Shown here piece by piece: positions 22,301 to 31,004 of a DNA stretch of 64,000 nucleotides. The stretch comes from Strigamia acuminata. Its lineage: Eukaryota; Arthropoda; Chilopoda; Geophilomorpha; Linotaeniidae. The translations under genes were made by a program, and so were the position numbers. Under the pieces are notes generated by a model. That model was not told the origin of the DNA. It ran no database searches and saw only the letters and a program-made list of their open reading frames with translations. Location: NCBI GenBank assembly GCA_949358305.1, contig OX442318.1, positions 3,210,501 through 3,274,500 on the forward strand, read 5' to 3'. Positions within the stretch are counted from its first letter, which is position 1. The number at the start of each line of letters is the position of its first letter.

Positions 22301-24537
22301 TTTTTAAAAAGTCCGATTCAAACCGATTCAAACCCACCCTTGGAACAAACTCATAGGCCGGATTGTCGTTGACTCACCGCTGTTTCTCGACTCTTAGCCA
22401 CTTAAATCTGATTTCTATTTCCTAACCAGTGCTTGAATGGCCCGGCAAGTTACCGGCAATTTCCCAGTGGCCCATAACACCTTGTTTACACCAACGGATG
22501 TAGTATGGCTGGATCTGATCTACCCGATCAGATCTAACTGAACCGAGTTCCAACATTCACCCAGATTATGTTGAGTTCACACCAAAAAGTTGATACAATC
22601 AAATAAAATCGGGTTTTAGTAGCGACAAGTTTTAGGAACATCTCGCTACAACAGATCCCGGAGTTGTTGCCGGAGTTATTGAGCACACGGATCTAGATCC
22701 GTGAACCGAGATCAGTGTTCACATCAATCGTGGATCTATATCCGCAGTTTCGGATGAGATCCAAAACCTTGGTGTAAACTAGGTATAACGCTATGAATGT
22801 TTTTTTCTTTTGTTACGGCCCTATCTATCCAGATTTCTCGGTATAAATTTGTTCCCGTGGTCCGACCTGTCCAAATTTTCCAGTGCTAATTTGTTCCCAG
22901 TGCAGCCCTGAAGTCAAGGCCCATTTCCTTTTAGTTTTTAAGGCAGACTTCTGCGGTCTAAGATGATAGAAGGATGGGATGAGACTGGCTTTACCAACGA
23001 GACAACCACCTCAGCGGTAACACAGGCACCGTAGTGTGGAGAAGGCAACCTCAGGGGGTAAGGAGGAGTGTACCTGACTGAACCTTAATGGACCTTAGAA
23101 ACTCAAGGTACAGAGATAAAACACAACCTTTCTGGTTTTTCCTGAAAAAAGCATGAATTGCAGCTGAAGAATGGCACTGTTTGTTTACATGCAATTTGGT
23201 GATACAATCATAGATCTGTGATAAAATAATGTATTTCCTGGTAAAATAATGCATTTCCTGGTATAATAATGTATTTCCTAGTTAAATAATGGTAATTTCT
23301 TGGTAAAATAATGGTAATTTCCTGGTTAAATAATGGTAATTTCCTGGTAAAATAATGGTAATTTCCTGGTTAAATAATGGTAATTTTCTGGTAAAATAAT
23401 GGTAATTTCCTGGTAAAATAATGGTAATTTCCAAAAAAATAATGGTAATTTCCAAAAAAATAATGGGAATATCCAGAAAAATAATGGGAATATCCAGAAA
23501 AATAATAATAATTTCCAGAAAAATAATGGTAATTTTCAGAAAAATAATGGGAATATCCAGAAAAATAATGGGAATATCCAGAAAAATAATAATAATTTCC
23601 AGAAAAATAATGGTAATTTTCAGAAAAATAATGGGAATATCCAGAAAAATAATAATAATTTCCAGAAAAATAATAATTTCCAGAAAAACAATGGTAATTT
23701 CCAGAAAAATAATGGTAATTTTCAGAAAAATAATGGTAATTTCCAGAAAAATCATCTTTCTCCTGGCAAAACAATGATAACTTCCTGAAAAATCATCTTT
23801 CTCCTGGCAAAACAATGATAACTTCCTAAAAAATCATCTTTCTTCTAGTAAACTAATGATAATTCCCCAAAACTACTAATTTTCACAAAAAAAAGAGATA
23901 AAAATTCCCCCCAAAAAAACCATGGCCCCCTGGTTCACATCAAGGCCCTTTCCCCAACTGTCCCCCCCCCCCATTCCCAAAAAGAATTCCACTTCAAACC
24001 CAACCAACCAAACAGGTAAATAAAATAGGTAACTAGACCGAATCTAAAATTCAAATTTTGTCCTTCACCCACTGACCACCAAAACAAAAAAAATTTAAAA
24101 TTCAGAAATAAAAATATAAAACATAAAACATAAAGGCAGACAAAAATCTCATATAATATTGCACAGCAACTGCAAACAGGATTCAATAACAAAAAAAATG
24201 CAATTCATCGACCAGATCAACTCAACTGATTACAAAATCTTTTTTAAAAAAAACCGTTAAAATGCTCCGCACCATCCAGGTCAAAACGAGGGTCAAAATC
24301 AAAATTAAAAAATTAAACCCAAAAAAAAAAAAAAAAAAATCCACCGTTAAAAAAATGCCAAAAAATATTTAAAAAGATAAGCAAACATTTTTAATTCACA
24401 AAAATTCGTTTTTCTTAAATTTATTTTCTCACCTTCAAAAGGTCCAATGGGTGCGTTACGCAAACCGCCCCGCACCCGGCGATTCCTCCGAAATACCAAC
24501 GAGCAACCCGAACTGGCGTGCCTGTCGTTTCCGCCAT
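19310..24537 (-). CDS. SLC25A10: Mitochondrial dicarboxylate carrier
   Basis: Nine minus-strand exons (24433-24537, 21639-21761, 21413-21573, 21300-21341, 20974-21088, 19948-20040, 19806-19886, 19590-19646, 19310-19414) encode 293 residues in a fully consistent frame. The three carrier signature motifs are present: THPLDLLK (residues ~28-35), GTPADMVNVR, and TQPIDVLKTR. Close similarity to human DIC is seen in ARWYFGGIAGCGAVCVTHP, MQNDIKLP and RRNYKHALDGLWRV. The protein exchanges malate or succinate for phosphate across the inner mitochondrial membrane. Intron 1 (2.7 kb) is unusually long because it holds several repeats and element remnants. The gene is divergent from a small secreted-peptide gene. 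Confidence 0.95.
20105..20625 (-). repeat. Minisatellite in SLC25A10 intron 5
   Basis: The array changes character along its length: a GAGAAATCGCGAGAAATC block (20115-20230), then longer ~33-bp units, then ~25 copies of a 10-11 base unit ATAAAAAATC/ATGAAAAATC. Such a composite suggests successive local amplifications. Confidence 0.8.
21795..22345. repeat. Foldback-like AT-rich element in SLC25A10 intron 1
   Basis: The left end contains TTGAATTGAATCGGATTCGGAT and the right end TCCGATTCAAACCGATTCAAA, which are approximate reverse complements. Between them GGATAGGATTGGAT-type motifs recur in both orientations (near 21895, 22205, 22250). Three ~35-bp units based on CAGTTTTTGGTCATTTTTGC lie in the centre. 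No coding capacity is supported. Confidence 0.5.
22474..22789. mobile_element. ~316-bp MITE-like element with inverted ends
   Basis: ATAACACCTTGTTTACACCAA at the left and TTGGTGTAAACTAGGTATAA at the right are imperfect inverted repeats sharing GTTTACACCAA exactly. The interior is rich in palindromes built on GGATCTGATC, GATCAGATC and GGATCTAGATCC. No transposase is present. Confidence 0.55.
22815..22912. repeat. Interspersed repeat copy 2 (partner at ~9997-10095)
   Basis: Similar to the copy in the IPP-TMEM38 intergenic region: CTATCCAGATTTCTCGGTAT, AAATTTGTTCCCGTGG, then a diverged second motif and GCAGCCCTG. It abuts the right end of the MITE-like element at 22474-22789. The following sequence (22913-23090) is unique and unassigned. 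Confidence 0.65.
23220..23860. repeat. ~20-bp minisatellite in SLC25A10 intron 1
   Basis: More than 30 units of about 20 bases run through the block. They go from TAATGGTAATTTCCTGGTAAAA on the left, through TAATGGGAATATCCAGAAAAA in the middle, to a longer TCTCCTGGCAAAACAATGAT unit on the right. The stop-free frames on both strands are consequences of the repeat. Confidence 0.88.
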
Positions 24538-25208
24538 TTCTGTACACGAATTCGACCTTGATCACTTTTTTTCAGTCCGGTTTCACGTTGACAAGAAGGC
24601 CGGCCAAGTGGCGGGTGTCAAGTGTCTCGTTAATGTTCCCGGTATTTTTTTTTTACTATTTTACTCCAGTTCCTGTCTATCAACTCGTTTCAGTCGTCTG
24701 CTTGTATTCGTTTGTCCCTAAAATTAAAGTTACGTCAATATTTGTATTTCGCTAAAAGAAATGAGGATAATTTGTGACGTCATTAATCAGGTTCTTGGGG
24801 TTGGGATCTGAGGAAATGATTCGACCTTGGTTTGACGTGTGGAATTTGAATAGATAGATCACGCGATGGGGTAATTTTGAATATTTTAAAAGCGGTTCGG
24901 TTACGTTTGCGAACATCCGACTACGGGAAAATTAATTTGGGTGTAATTTAGAGCGATTACCAGACGTTTTCATCCGGAAGATGGACGTGGAGTTGTGTGC
25001 TGGCAGTCATTTTGAATTTTGTTCCATTTATCAGCTGATGTAATTGGCGATGACGTAAGAAAAAAACAAATGGCGTCTGCTCTCATTAGTTTTATAGGCA
25101 ATAAAAACTGAATAATACCTAATAAAACGTAATAAAAATGCAATTAAACAATAATTCATAGTGGAAATCACCAGTTGCCACCTAAAATCCAACTGAGGAA
25201 GTTAAAAA
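24538..25208. promoter_or_regulatory. Divergent intergenic region between SLC25A10 and the Cys-rich peptide gene
   Basis: 671 bases. Translated frames across the SLC25A10 start region (24447-24755, plus strand) are antisense shadows of its first exon. The remainder is AT-rich, with ATGACGTC-like motifs near 24775 and 25050. No exon is recognised; it presumably contains both promoters. Confidence 0.4.
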
Positions 25209-25454
25209 ATGAAGATCTTGTGGATAATTTTCTTGTTTTTGCCGATTGTTCGTCCATTCGCCATTTTACAGTTACAAAAAAACCAAACAAAAAATTGCGA
25301 GATTTTAATTCAATTTAATTTTTTCCCCAGATGTTTAGACGGGAATTTGAACTACAACAGGTGCAGCAAAGTATTCAAATGCTGCGACGAAGGAGTAGTT
25401 TGCGCTTGTTTCAACGATAATTTTTTGTTCAATATGGGCTGCCATTGTGTCTGA
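25209..25454 (+). CDS. Small secreted cysteine-rich (knottin-like) peptide
   Basis: A start at 25209 opens a hydrophobic signal peptide (MKILWIIFLFLPIVRPFA). The preferred model has exons 25209-25270 and 25331-25454, giving 61 residues with a mature part of about 43. The mature part carries eight cysteines spaced C-x9-C-x5-CC-x5-C-x-C-x10-C-x-C. This arrangement, with CC followed by two CxC pairs, is that of inhibitor-cystine-knot peptides of the agatoxin-like type found in arthropod venoms and also as neuropeptide-like molecules. Function is not assigned and venom use is not implied. The 60-bp intron is a multiple of three and stop-free, so retention would give an 81-residue form with one extra cysteine. 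AATAAA motifs follow the stop. Confidence 0.6.
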   Translation: MKILWIIFLFLPIVRPFAILQLQKNQTKNCEILIQFNFFPRCLDGNLNYNRCSKVFKCCDEGVVCACFNDNFLFNMGCHCV

Positions 25455-25513
25455 AGCGCTGTAGTGAATAAATAATAAAAATATTATTTCTCAATCATCA
25501 CGAATTTTTTATT

Positions 25514-28244
25514 TCAATAATAATTAAGTTCCATCCAGATCATTTTCACTTTATTATTCTCTCGCCATTTGTTTATTTCGTCGTGCAATTTGCGCGTCAA
25601 GAATTTCTTCCTGTGCGCGTACATTTCGCGATCTAAGCCTACTTCGTAACAATCGATCGAATACGTCACTCCGACGTATTTCAAAGATGGCAGCGAGCCC
25701 AGCCGCGGTAAATTCTCGATCAAACAACTCGAAGTCAACACGTGAGTGGCTAGATTGACGAATTCGAGTTTTTTCAATTTTAACAAACATTTCACCAGAA
25801 AATCCAAATTGTCGCGCGTGAATTTACAATTCGAGAGTTCCAAAATGCGCAAATCCGACACCGAAAGCAACAAATTGGCCAACACGTCGTTATTGTCACT
25901 CAAAACGGAGTTTTCGCTCAAATCCAGTTCGCACATTCTCGATTTTCCATCCAAACTCGTGTACAAATGGATCAAATCGATTTGTCTGAGCAGACAAGCG
26001 GATAAATTCAAATACTTCAACTTCCGGAGCGTCGTAGCGGGCAAAATGCGCGACAAACAACTACCGAGTCGATTATTGCTCATATCTAAGCGCTCGATGT
26101 GTTGTAGTCGATTAAATATCGTCATATTGAGTGGCAATCGCAAATTATTCCACGAAATATCGAGTGCGGTGATTGACCGGAAGTTGGCGATGATTGGCTG
26201 CACGGTGGAGAAACCTTCGTTTCCTAGCGAGTGGCGGTGAAGAGATATTCCAGTAAGTTCCTTGAAAAAAATCGAAAAAATCAAAATAAATCGATTTAAA
26301 TCGAAAAAATCAAAATAAATCGATTTAAATCGAAAAAATCAAAATAAATCGATTTAAATCGAAAAAATCAAAATAAATCGATTTAAATCGAAAAAATCAA
26401 AATAAATCGATTTAAATCGAAAAAATCAAAATAAATCGATTTAAATCGAAAAAATCAAAATAAATCGATTTAAATCGAAAAAATCAAAATAAATCGATTT
26501 AAATCGAAAAAATCAAAATAAATCGATTTAAATCGAAAAAATCAAAATAAATCGATTTAAATCGAAAAAATCAAAATAAATCGATTTAAATCGAAAAAAT
26601 CAAAATAAATCGATTTTTATCGATTTAAAAATGGATTAGTCACTTGTGGTTGGAGTTTATCGAATAAATCAGCGAGTAAGGATGCGCCGGGACAGGAAAG
26701 GTCGATTTTCGAGATATGTAACGTTAATTTGCTGTTTTTTCGGCTGGAAATGGCTGCAATTAGTTCGTGGCACGTGTCTTCGTCGCTGATGGTACAGTCG
26801 AGTTTAATGTGAACTGGAATTTGAATTTATGGCATTTGATGTTATTCGTTCAGTTATTTGCGTTGAGTTGGAATTTTTACATTGGTTTTCTCGTTTTGTT
26901 GCTTCTTCCGTTGTTAATGTCTGAACTGCGACAGCTAATTTCTTCAGGTTTCGATCTCCTGAAAGAGGATTTTTAAATAATTAATTTATTAATTAATTAT
27001 GAAAATATTTGAGTAAATACACACCGGTTGGTCGTTTTTTTTTTTTTTTTATCGAATTTGGAGGTTGTTAAGGTGCAATAAATGCATTTTTTGGGGTTTT
27101 TGAATGCATTTCAGTAGCAGAAAGGCAAAGATGAATTTTTATGTGCAATTTGGCATTTTTAATGTAAACAAATGGAATTTTCAAATGCCAAATGATACTT
27201 TTACGTACTATAAATGAATTTTTACATCTGCGTGTATACTTTACACGTGCAAAAATGCTTTTTCAAGTGTAAAATAGCTCTTTTAACTTGTAAAAATACA
27301 TTTTCTTGTGTAAATTAGCTCTCTAATGTATAAAAATGCATTTTTAACGTATAAAAATGCTTTTTCATGTGTAAAATAGCTCTTTTATCATGCAAAAATG
27401 CATTTTTATCTGTAAATTAGCTTTTTTAACGTTTTTAAATGCATTTTTATGTGTAAATTAGCTTTTTAACGTGTAAAAATGCATTTTTATATGTCAAATA
27501 GCTCTCTTATCATGCAAAAATGCATTTCCACGTGTAAATTAGCTTTTTTTAACGTGCCAAAATGCATTTTCATTTGCAATTGGCACTTTTAACTCATTTT
27601 TACGTGCAAATTGGCATTTTTCACCTGCAAAATGACACTATCCGTACAAAAATGCATTTCCACAGGTAAAAATCCACTTTAATTGCACATATTCATTCGA
27701 TCAACTCTACTAATCGCAAAATGAACGTTTAATTCCACATTACTTATTGGAAAACCTCTGAGATCCAACACTTTTAACACGCCGTCGCTTTTACAACTCT
27801 GCAAAAACGCATTGATCATAACTTCCGTGACAAACGAAGCAATAATAATCATCTCGTCTCTCCTCTTATTGCCGTAGACATTCCTTAAACTCGGCAACGA
27901 CGGCCACAATTCCTTCAACGACAACTCACGAAGCGGCCATTTTGAAACCAAAAGCCTAACTGCTTTATGATAACCTAGAAATAAGAATAAATCAAATCAA
28001 ATCAACGTAAAGTTCAATCGAAAACACATTTTATACACTTATTGACAGCTCGTTCCATGACTGCAAAATAAAGTCGCGTCGGAATGTGCGCCAGAACTTG
28101 TTCGGTGTAACCCGGATCCAACATGATGACGTCAATGCACATTTCGAACAGACTCGGATTTTCATCCAAAATGTCGTCATAGCTGCAAGGATAGAGAACC
28201 GGTTTACATTTCATAAGAAAATGTGGATCAGTATGTGGAGCCAT
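25514..28244 (-). CDS. LRRC14/PRAME-family leucine-rich-repeat protein, copy A
   Basis: Five minus-strand exons (28037-28244, 27744-27974, 26881-26958, 26644-26813, 25514-26260) encode 477 residues. The N-terminal ~70 residues contain PCSYDDILDENPSLFEMC and a helix ending RAVNK, equivalent to the BC/Cullin-box region of LRRC14/PRAME. Exon 2 has SKWPLRELSLKELW and the VLKVLDLRGFPI block. Exons 3 and 4 encode a short coil and a beta-rich segment. Exon 5 holds the LRR arc (for example ALDISWNNL, ERLDMSNNRLG, CELDLSENSVL, ILELSNCKF) and the family C-terminus with SLKYVGV and IDCYE. LRRC14 is a CUL2 substrate receptor and NF-kB regulator; the exact role here is unknown. Start 28244 is supported by alignment with copy C. 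An upstream in-frame ATG at 28289 aligns with copy C leader sequence. Confidence 0.8.
26275..26615 (-). repeat. 29-bp palindrome-containing minisatellite in LRRC14-like copy A, last intron
   Basis: Twelve nearly perfect copies of a 29-base unit containing the palindrome ATCGATTTAAATCGA plus AAAAATCAAAATAA run between exons 4 and 5. The same intron in copy C holds only one seed (AAAAATCGATTTTTATCGATTT), showing the array grew after the gene duplication. Confidence 0.92.
27080..27670 (-). repeat. TGCATTTTT-type degenerate repeat in LRRC14-like copy A intron 2
   Basis: Roughly 40-bp units containing AAAAATGCATTTTTATGTG and TAAATTAGCTCTTTTAAC repeat through the intron between exons 2 and 3. Introns at the same position in copies B (29940-30140) and C (32400-32690) contain shorter versions of the same family. 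Confidence 0.8.
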
Positions 28245-28551
28245 AGCGTGAAACCATCGACTTCGCACAGTTGTTTCTTCTAATTTCACACAAAATTAAA
28301 AGGTTGCGGCCATTTAACAGCAATTTGATTATTTACCGCCAGATGACCCCACTCGCACCTCGCACTATGGCGCGCTTTTCAAACATCACAAAACGACGCC
28401 ATTTTTTGAACCAATCACAAGCTAGTTAATTCTCATCAAAAAAAATTATCAGCCAATCACATTACAGATAATTCAATATTTTATTTACACAAACATAACT
28501 AATAATAAATACATTTATTCCACAAAACATGTTAAATTTCAACATTTTAAT
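28245..28551 (-). promoter_or_regulatory. Promoter region of LRRC14-like copy A / 3' flank of copy B
   Basis: 307 bases between copy A start and copy B stop. It contains two inverted CCAAT boxes embedded in AACCAATCACAAGC and AGCCAATCACATTAC, and resembles the corresponding regions upstream of copies B and C (AACCAATCACGAG at ~30850, AGCCAATCACATT repeated near 30895 and 30940). Confidence 0.5.
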
Positions 28552-30654
28552 TCAAGCAATAATAACTTCCCTCCACGTAATTTCCACTGGGTTATTATCG
28601 ACTCGCTCTTTGTTTATTTCGTCCAGCAATTCACGAATCAAATATTTCTTCTTCTGCTCGCCGTCAGGGTCAAAATCGAAAAACTCATACGGGACTGAAA
28701 GTCCAACGCATTTCAAAGATGGCAGCGACCCCAGCCGCGGTAAACTGTCCACCAAACAATCCCACGCCAATTGATTATCGGCTAGACTGACGAACTGGAG
28801 TTTTTTCAATTTCAACAAACATTCAACGATGACGTACAAATTCTCTCTCACGAATTCGCAATTCTCGAGTTCCAAAACGCGCAAATCCGGAATCGAAACC
28901 AACAATTTGGTTACAAGTCCGATATTTCGGTTTAAAAATGAGTTATCGCTCAAATCCAACTCGCACAAACTCGATTTTCCATCTAAATTCGTGTACAAGT
29001 GCATTAAATCGCTTTCCTCGAGCATACAACTGCACAGATTCAAAAATTTCAACTTCCGGAGCGCCGTAGCGGGCAATATGTGCGATAACCGATTCCCAAG
29101 TCGATTACTACTCACATCCAAGCGCTCGATATGTTCTAAGTGATTAAATATCGTCACGTTGCGTGGCAATTCTAAATTATTCCAGGAAATATCCAATGCA
29201 GTGATTGACCGGAAGTTGGCTACGATTGGCAGCAGGGTGGCAAAACTATCGTTTTCGAACGAGATATATTTAAGAGAAATCCCTGCAAGCACCTTAGAAA
29301 AAACAAGTGAATAAAAAATCTACGTTTGTGGATAAAGGCTTTTATATTGGTGCTTCAAATCGCCACCAGAGTGCGCTACTACTGAAAATGTGTTTCAGAA
29401 TTTATCAAACTTTCTTCATATAGAAAAAAGGAGTTTTATAGTCAAGTTAAATAAAAGCCTTTAAAAAAAATTGAACAAATCGAAAATTGATTTGTTACTT
29501 GTGTTTTGAGTTTGTCGAGTAAATTTATGACCTCAGAAATGCCGATAGAGCCAATGTCGATATTCGCGAGGTGTAACGTTACTTTGGTGTTATTTTGGGT
29601 TGAAGTGGCTGAGATTAGTTCGCAGCAGGTGTCTTCAAACATGATGGTACAATCTAGGAAAATGTGGACTGGAATTTGTGAAATTTATATAATAAATTCT
29701 ATTATTTGTGTTTTTTTTTTTTTTTCAATTGAATTTTACATTTATTTTCCTGTTTTGTTGGTTGTTTTGTTGTTAAAGTTTGAATTGCGACACATAATTT
29801 CTTCACCGTTCGATCAACTACAAAAAATAAATAAATTCATTAGTGAAGAAGATAAATAAATAAATGAATGAACGAACGAACGAATGAACAAATGCTGGTT
29901 GGTCGTTTTTTTTTTGTATAAGAATTTTATCAAATTTGTAGGTGAGGTATTTTGTCTGCTAAATGACACTTTTTACATGCTTAAATGCATTTTTATGTGT
30001 AAATTGGCTATGTGTAAAAAGTTGCATAAATTGCATTGCAATGCAAGGCAGTGATCAGCCTGCAGGGGCAGCTGGTCACAAGTTGGCACTTCTACCATGC
30101 AAAAATGCATTTTTATGTGTAAATTGGCACTTGTTCATTCACCAATCCCAAAATTCACAACAATTCAACATTACTTATTGGAAATCCTCTGAGATCCAAC
30201 ACTTTCAACACTCCATCCCTTTTACAACAGCGCAAGAATGCATTGATCATAACCGTCGTGACTGTCGTTAAATTCTTAACCATCTCTTTTCTCCGCTTTT
30301 GATCGCAAACAATCCTCAAACTCGAAAACATCGGAACCAATTCCTGCAAAGTCAGCACCCGGAATGGCCATTTTGAAATGAAAAAACAAACTGCTCTGAG
30401 ATAACCTGAAAATGAAAATCACTAAATTATAAAAAAAGAAATCTTATCAAACAATACATTATTATACCCTGATTAATGGCTCGTTTCATGAGTGAATGAT
30501 AAAGCTGTGCCGGAATCCGCGATAAAAGATGTTTAGTGAAACCCGAATCCGACATGATGACGTCACCGCACATCTCGGACAGACTCGATCCAAACTCATT
30601 TCCGTACAAAACCTCGTCAAAATTGCACGGATAGAAAACTGGTTTACACGTCAT
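28552..30654 (-). CDS. LRRC14/PRAME-family leucine-rich-repeat protein, copy B
   Basis: Exons 30468-30654, 30175-30405, 29740-29817, 29499-29668 and 28552-29292 (minus strand) encode 468 residues. Exon lengths 231, 78 and 170 are identical to copies A and C, so the structure is fully preserved. The start is MTCKPV; an in-frame stop just upstream excludes the longer N-terminus used in A and C. LRRs include ALDISWNNL, ERLDVSSNRLG and CELDLSDNSFL. The C-terminus has SLKCVGL but the IDCYE motif region reads differently (PYEFFDFD). It is clearly paralogous but well diverged from A, with A and C closer to each other in the LRR exon. Intron 2 carries the TGCATTTTT repeat. No disabling change is visible. 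Confidence 0.8.
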
Positions 30655-31004
30655 AATTAAATACGAATCCGATTAAAACCAACAACATTAAACTTAATTT
30701 AACGTCGTCCTAGGACTTAACAAACCGCCACTTGTTCCTTCCAATTTCCAACAAAATCAAATAATGGCGGCCATATACCAAACATTTTCACATTTCGCCG
30801 TCAGACGACTCCCCATTCAAACAACTCATTGACGTCATTCCTTTTAACCAATCACGAGTCAGTTAATTCACACGATCTAATTTCTCTAAGCCAATCACAT
30901 TGTCAATAATTCACACAACCTAATTTCTCTAAGCCAATCACATTTTCGATAATTCAATTTATTCAGAGACATTTGTTTTAGTGATTAAAATTCAATTCTT
31001 CAAT
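30655..31004 (-). promoter_or_regulatory. Promoter region of LRRC14-like copy B / 3' flank of copy C
   Basis: A ~40-bp segment containing CTAATTTCTCTAAGCCAATC is directly repeated (near 30880 and 30922), duplicating an inverted CCAAT box. A further CCAATCACGAGTCAG lies at ~30850. The closeness of three CCAAT boxes and their presence upstream of the sister genes makes promoter function likely. Confidence 0.5.

Noticed and set aside
23282-23815. 118-177-codon Ile/Phe-rich frames
   Set aside because: Minisatellite in an SLC25A10 intron.
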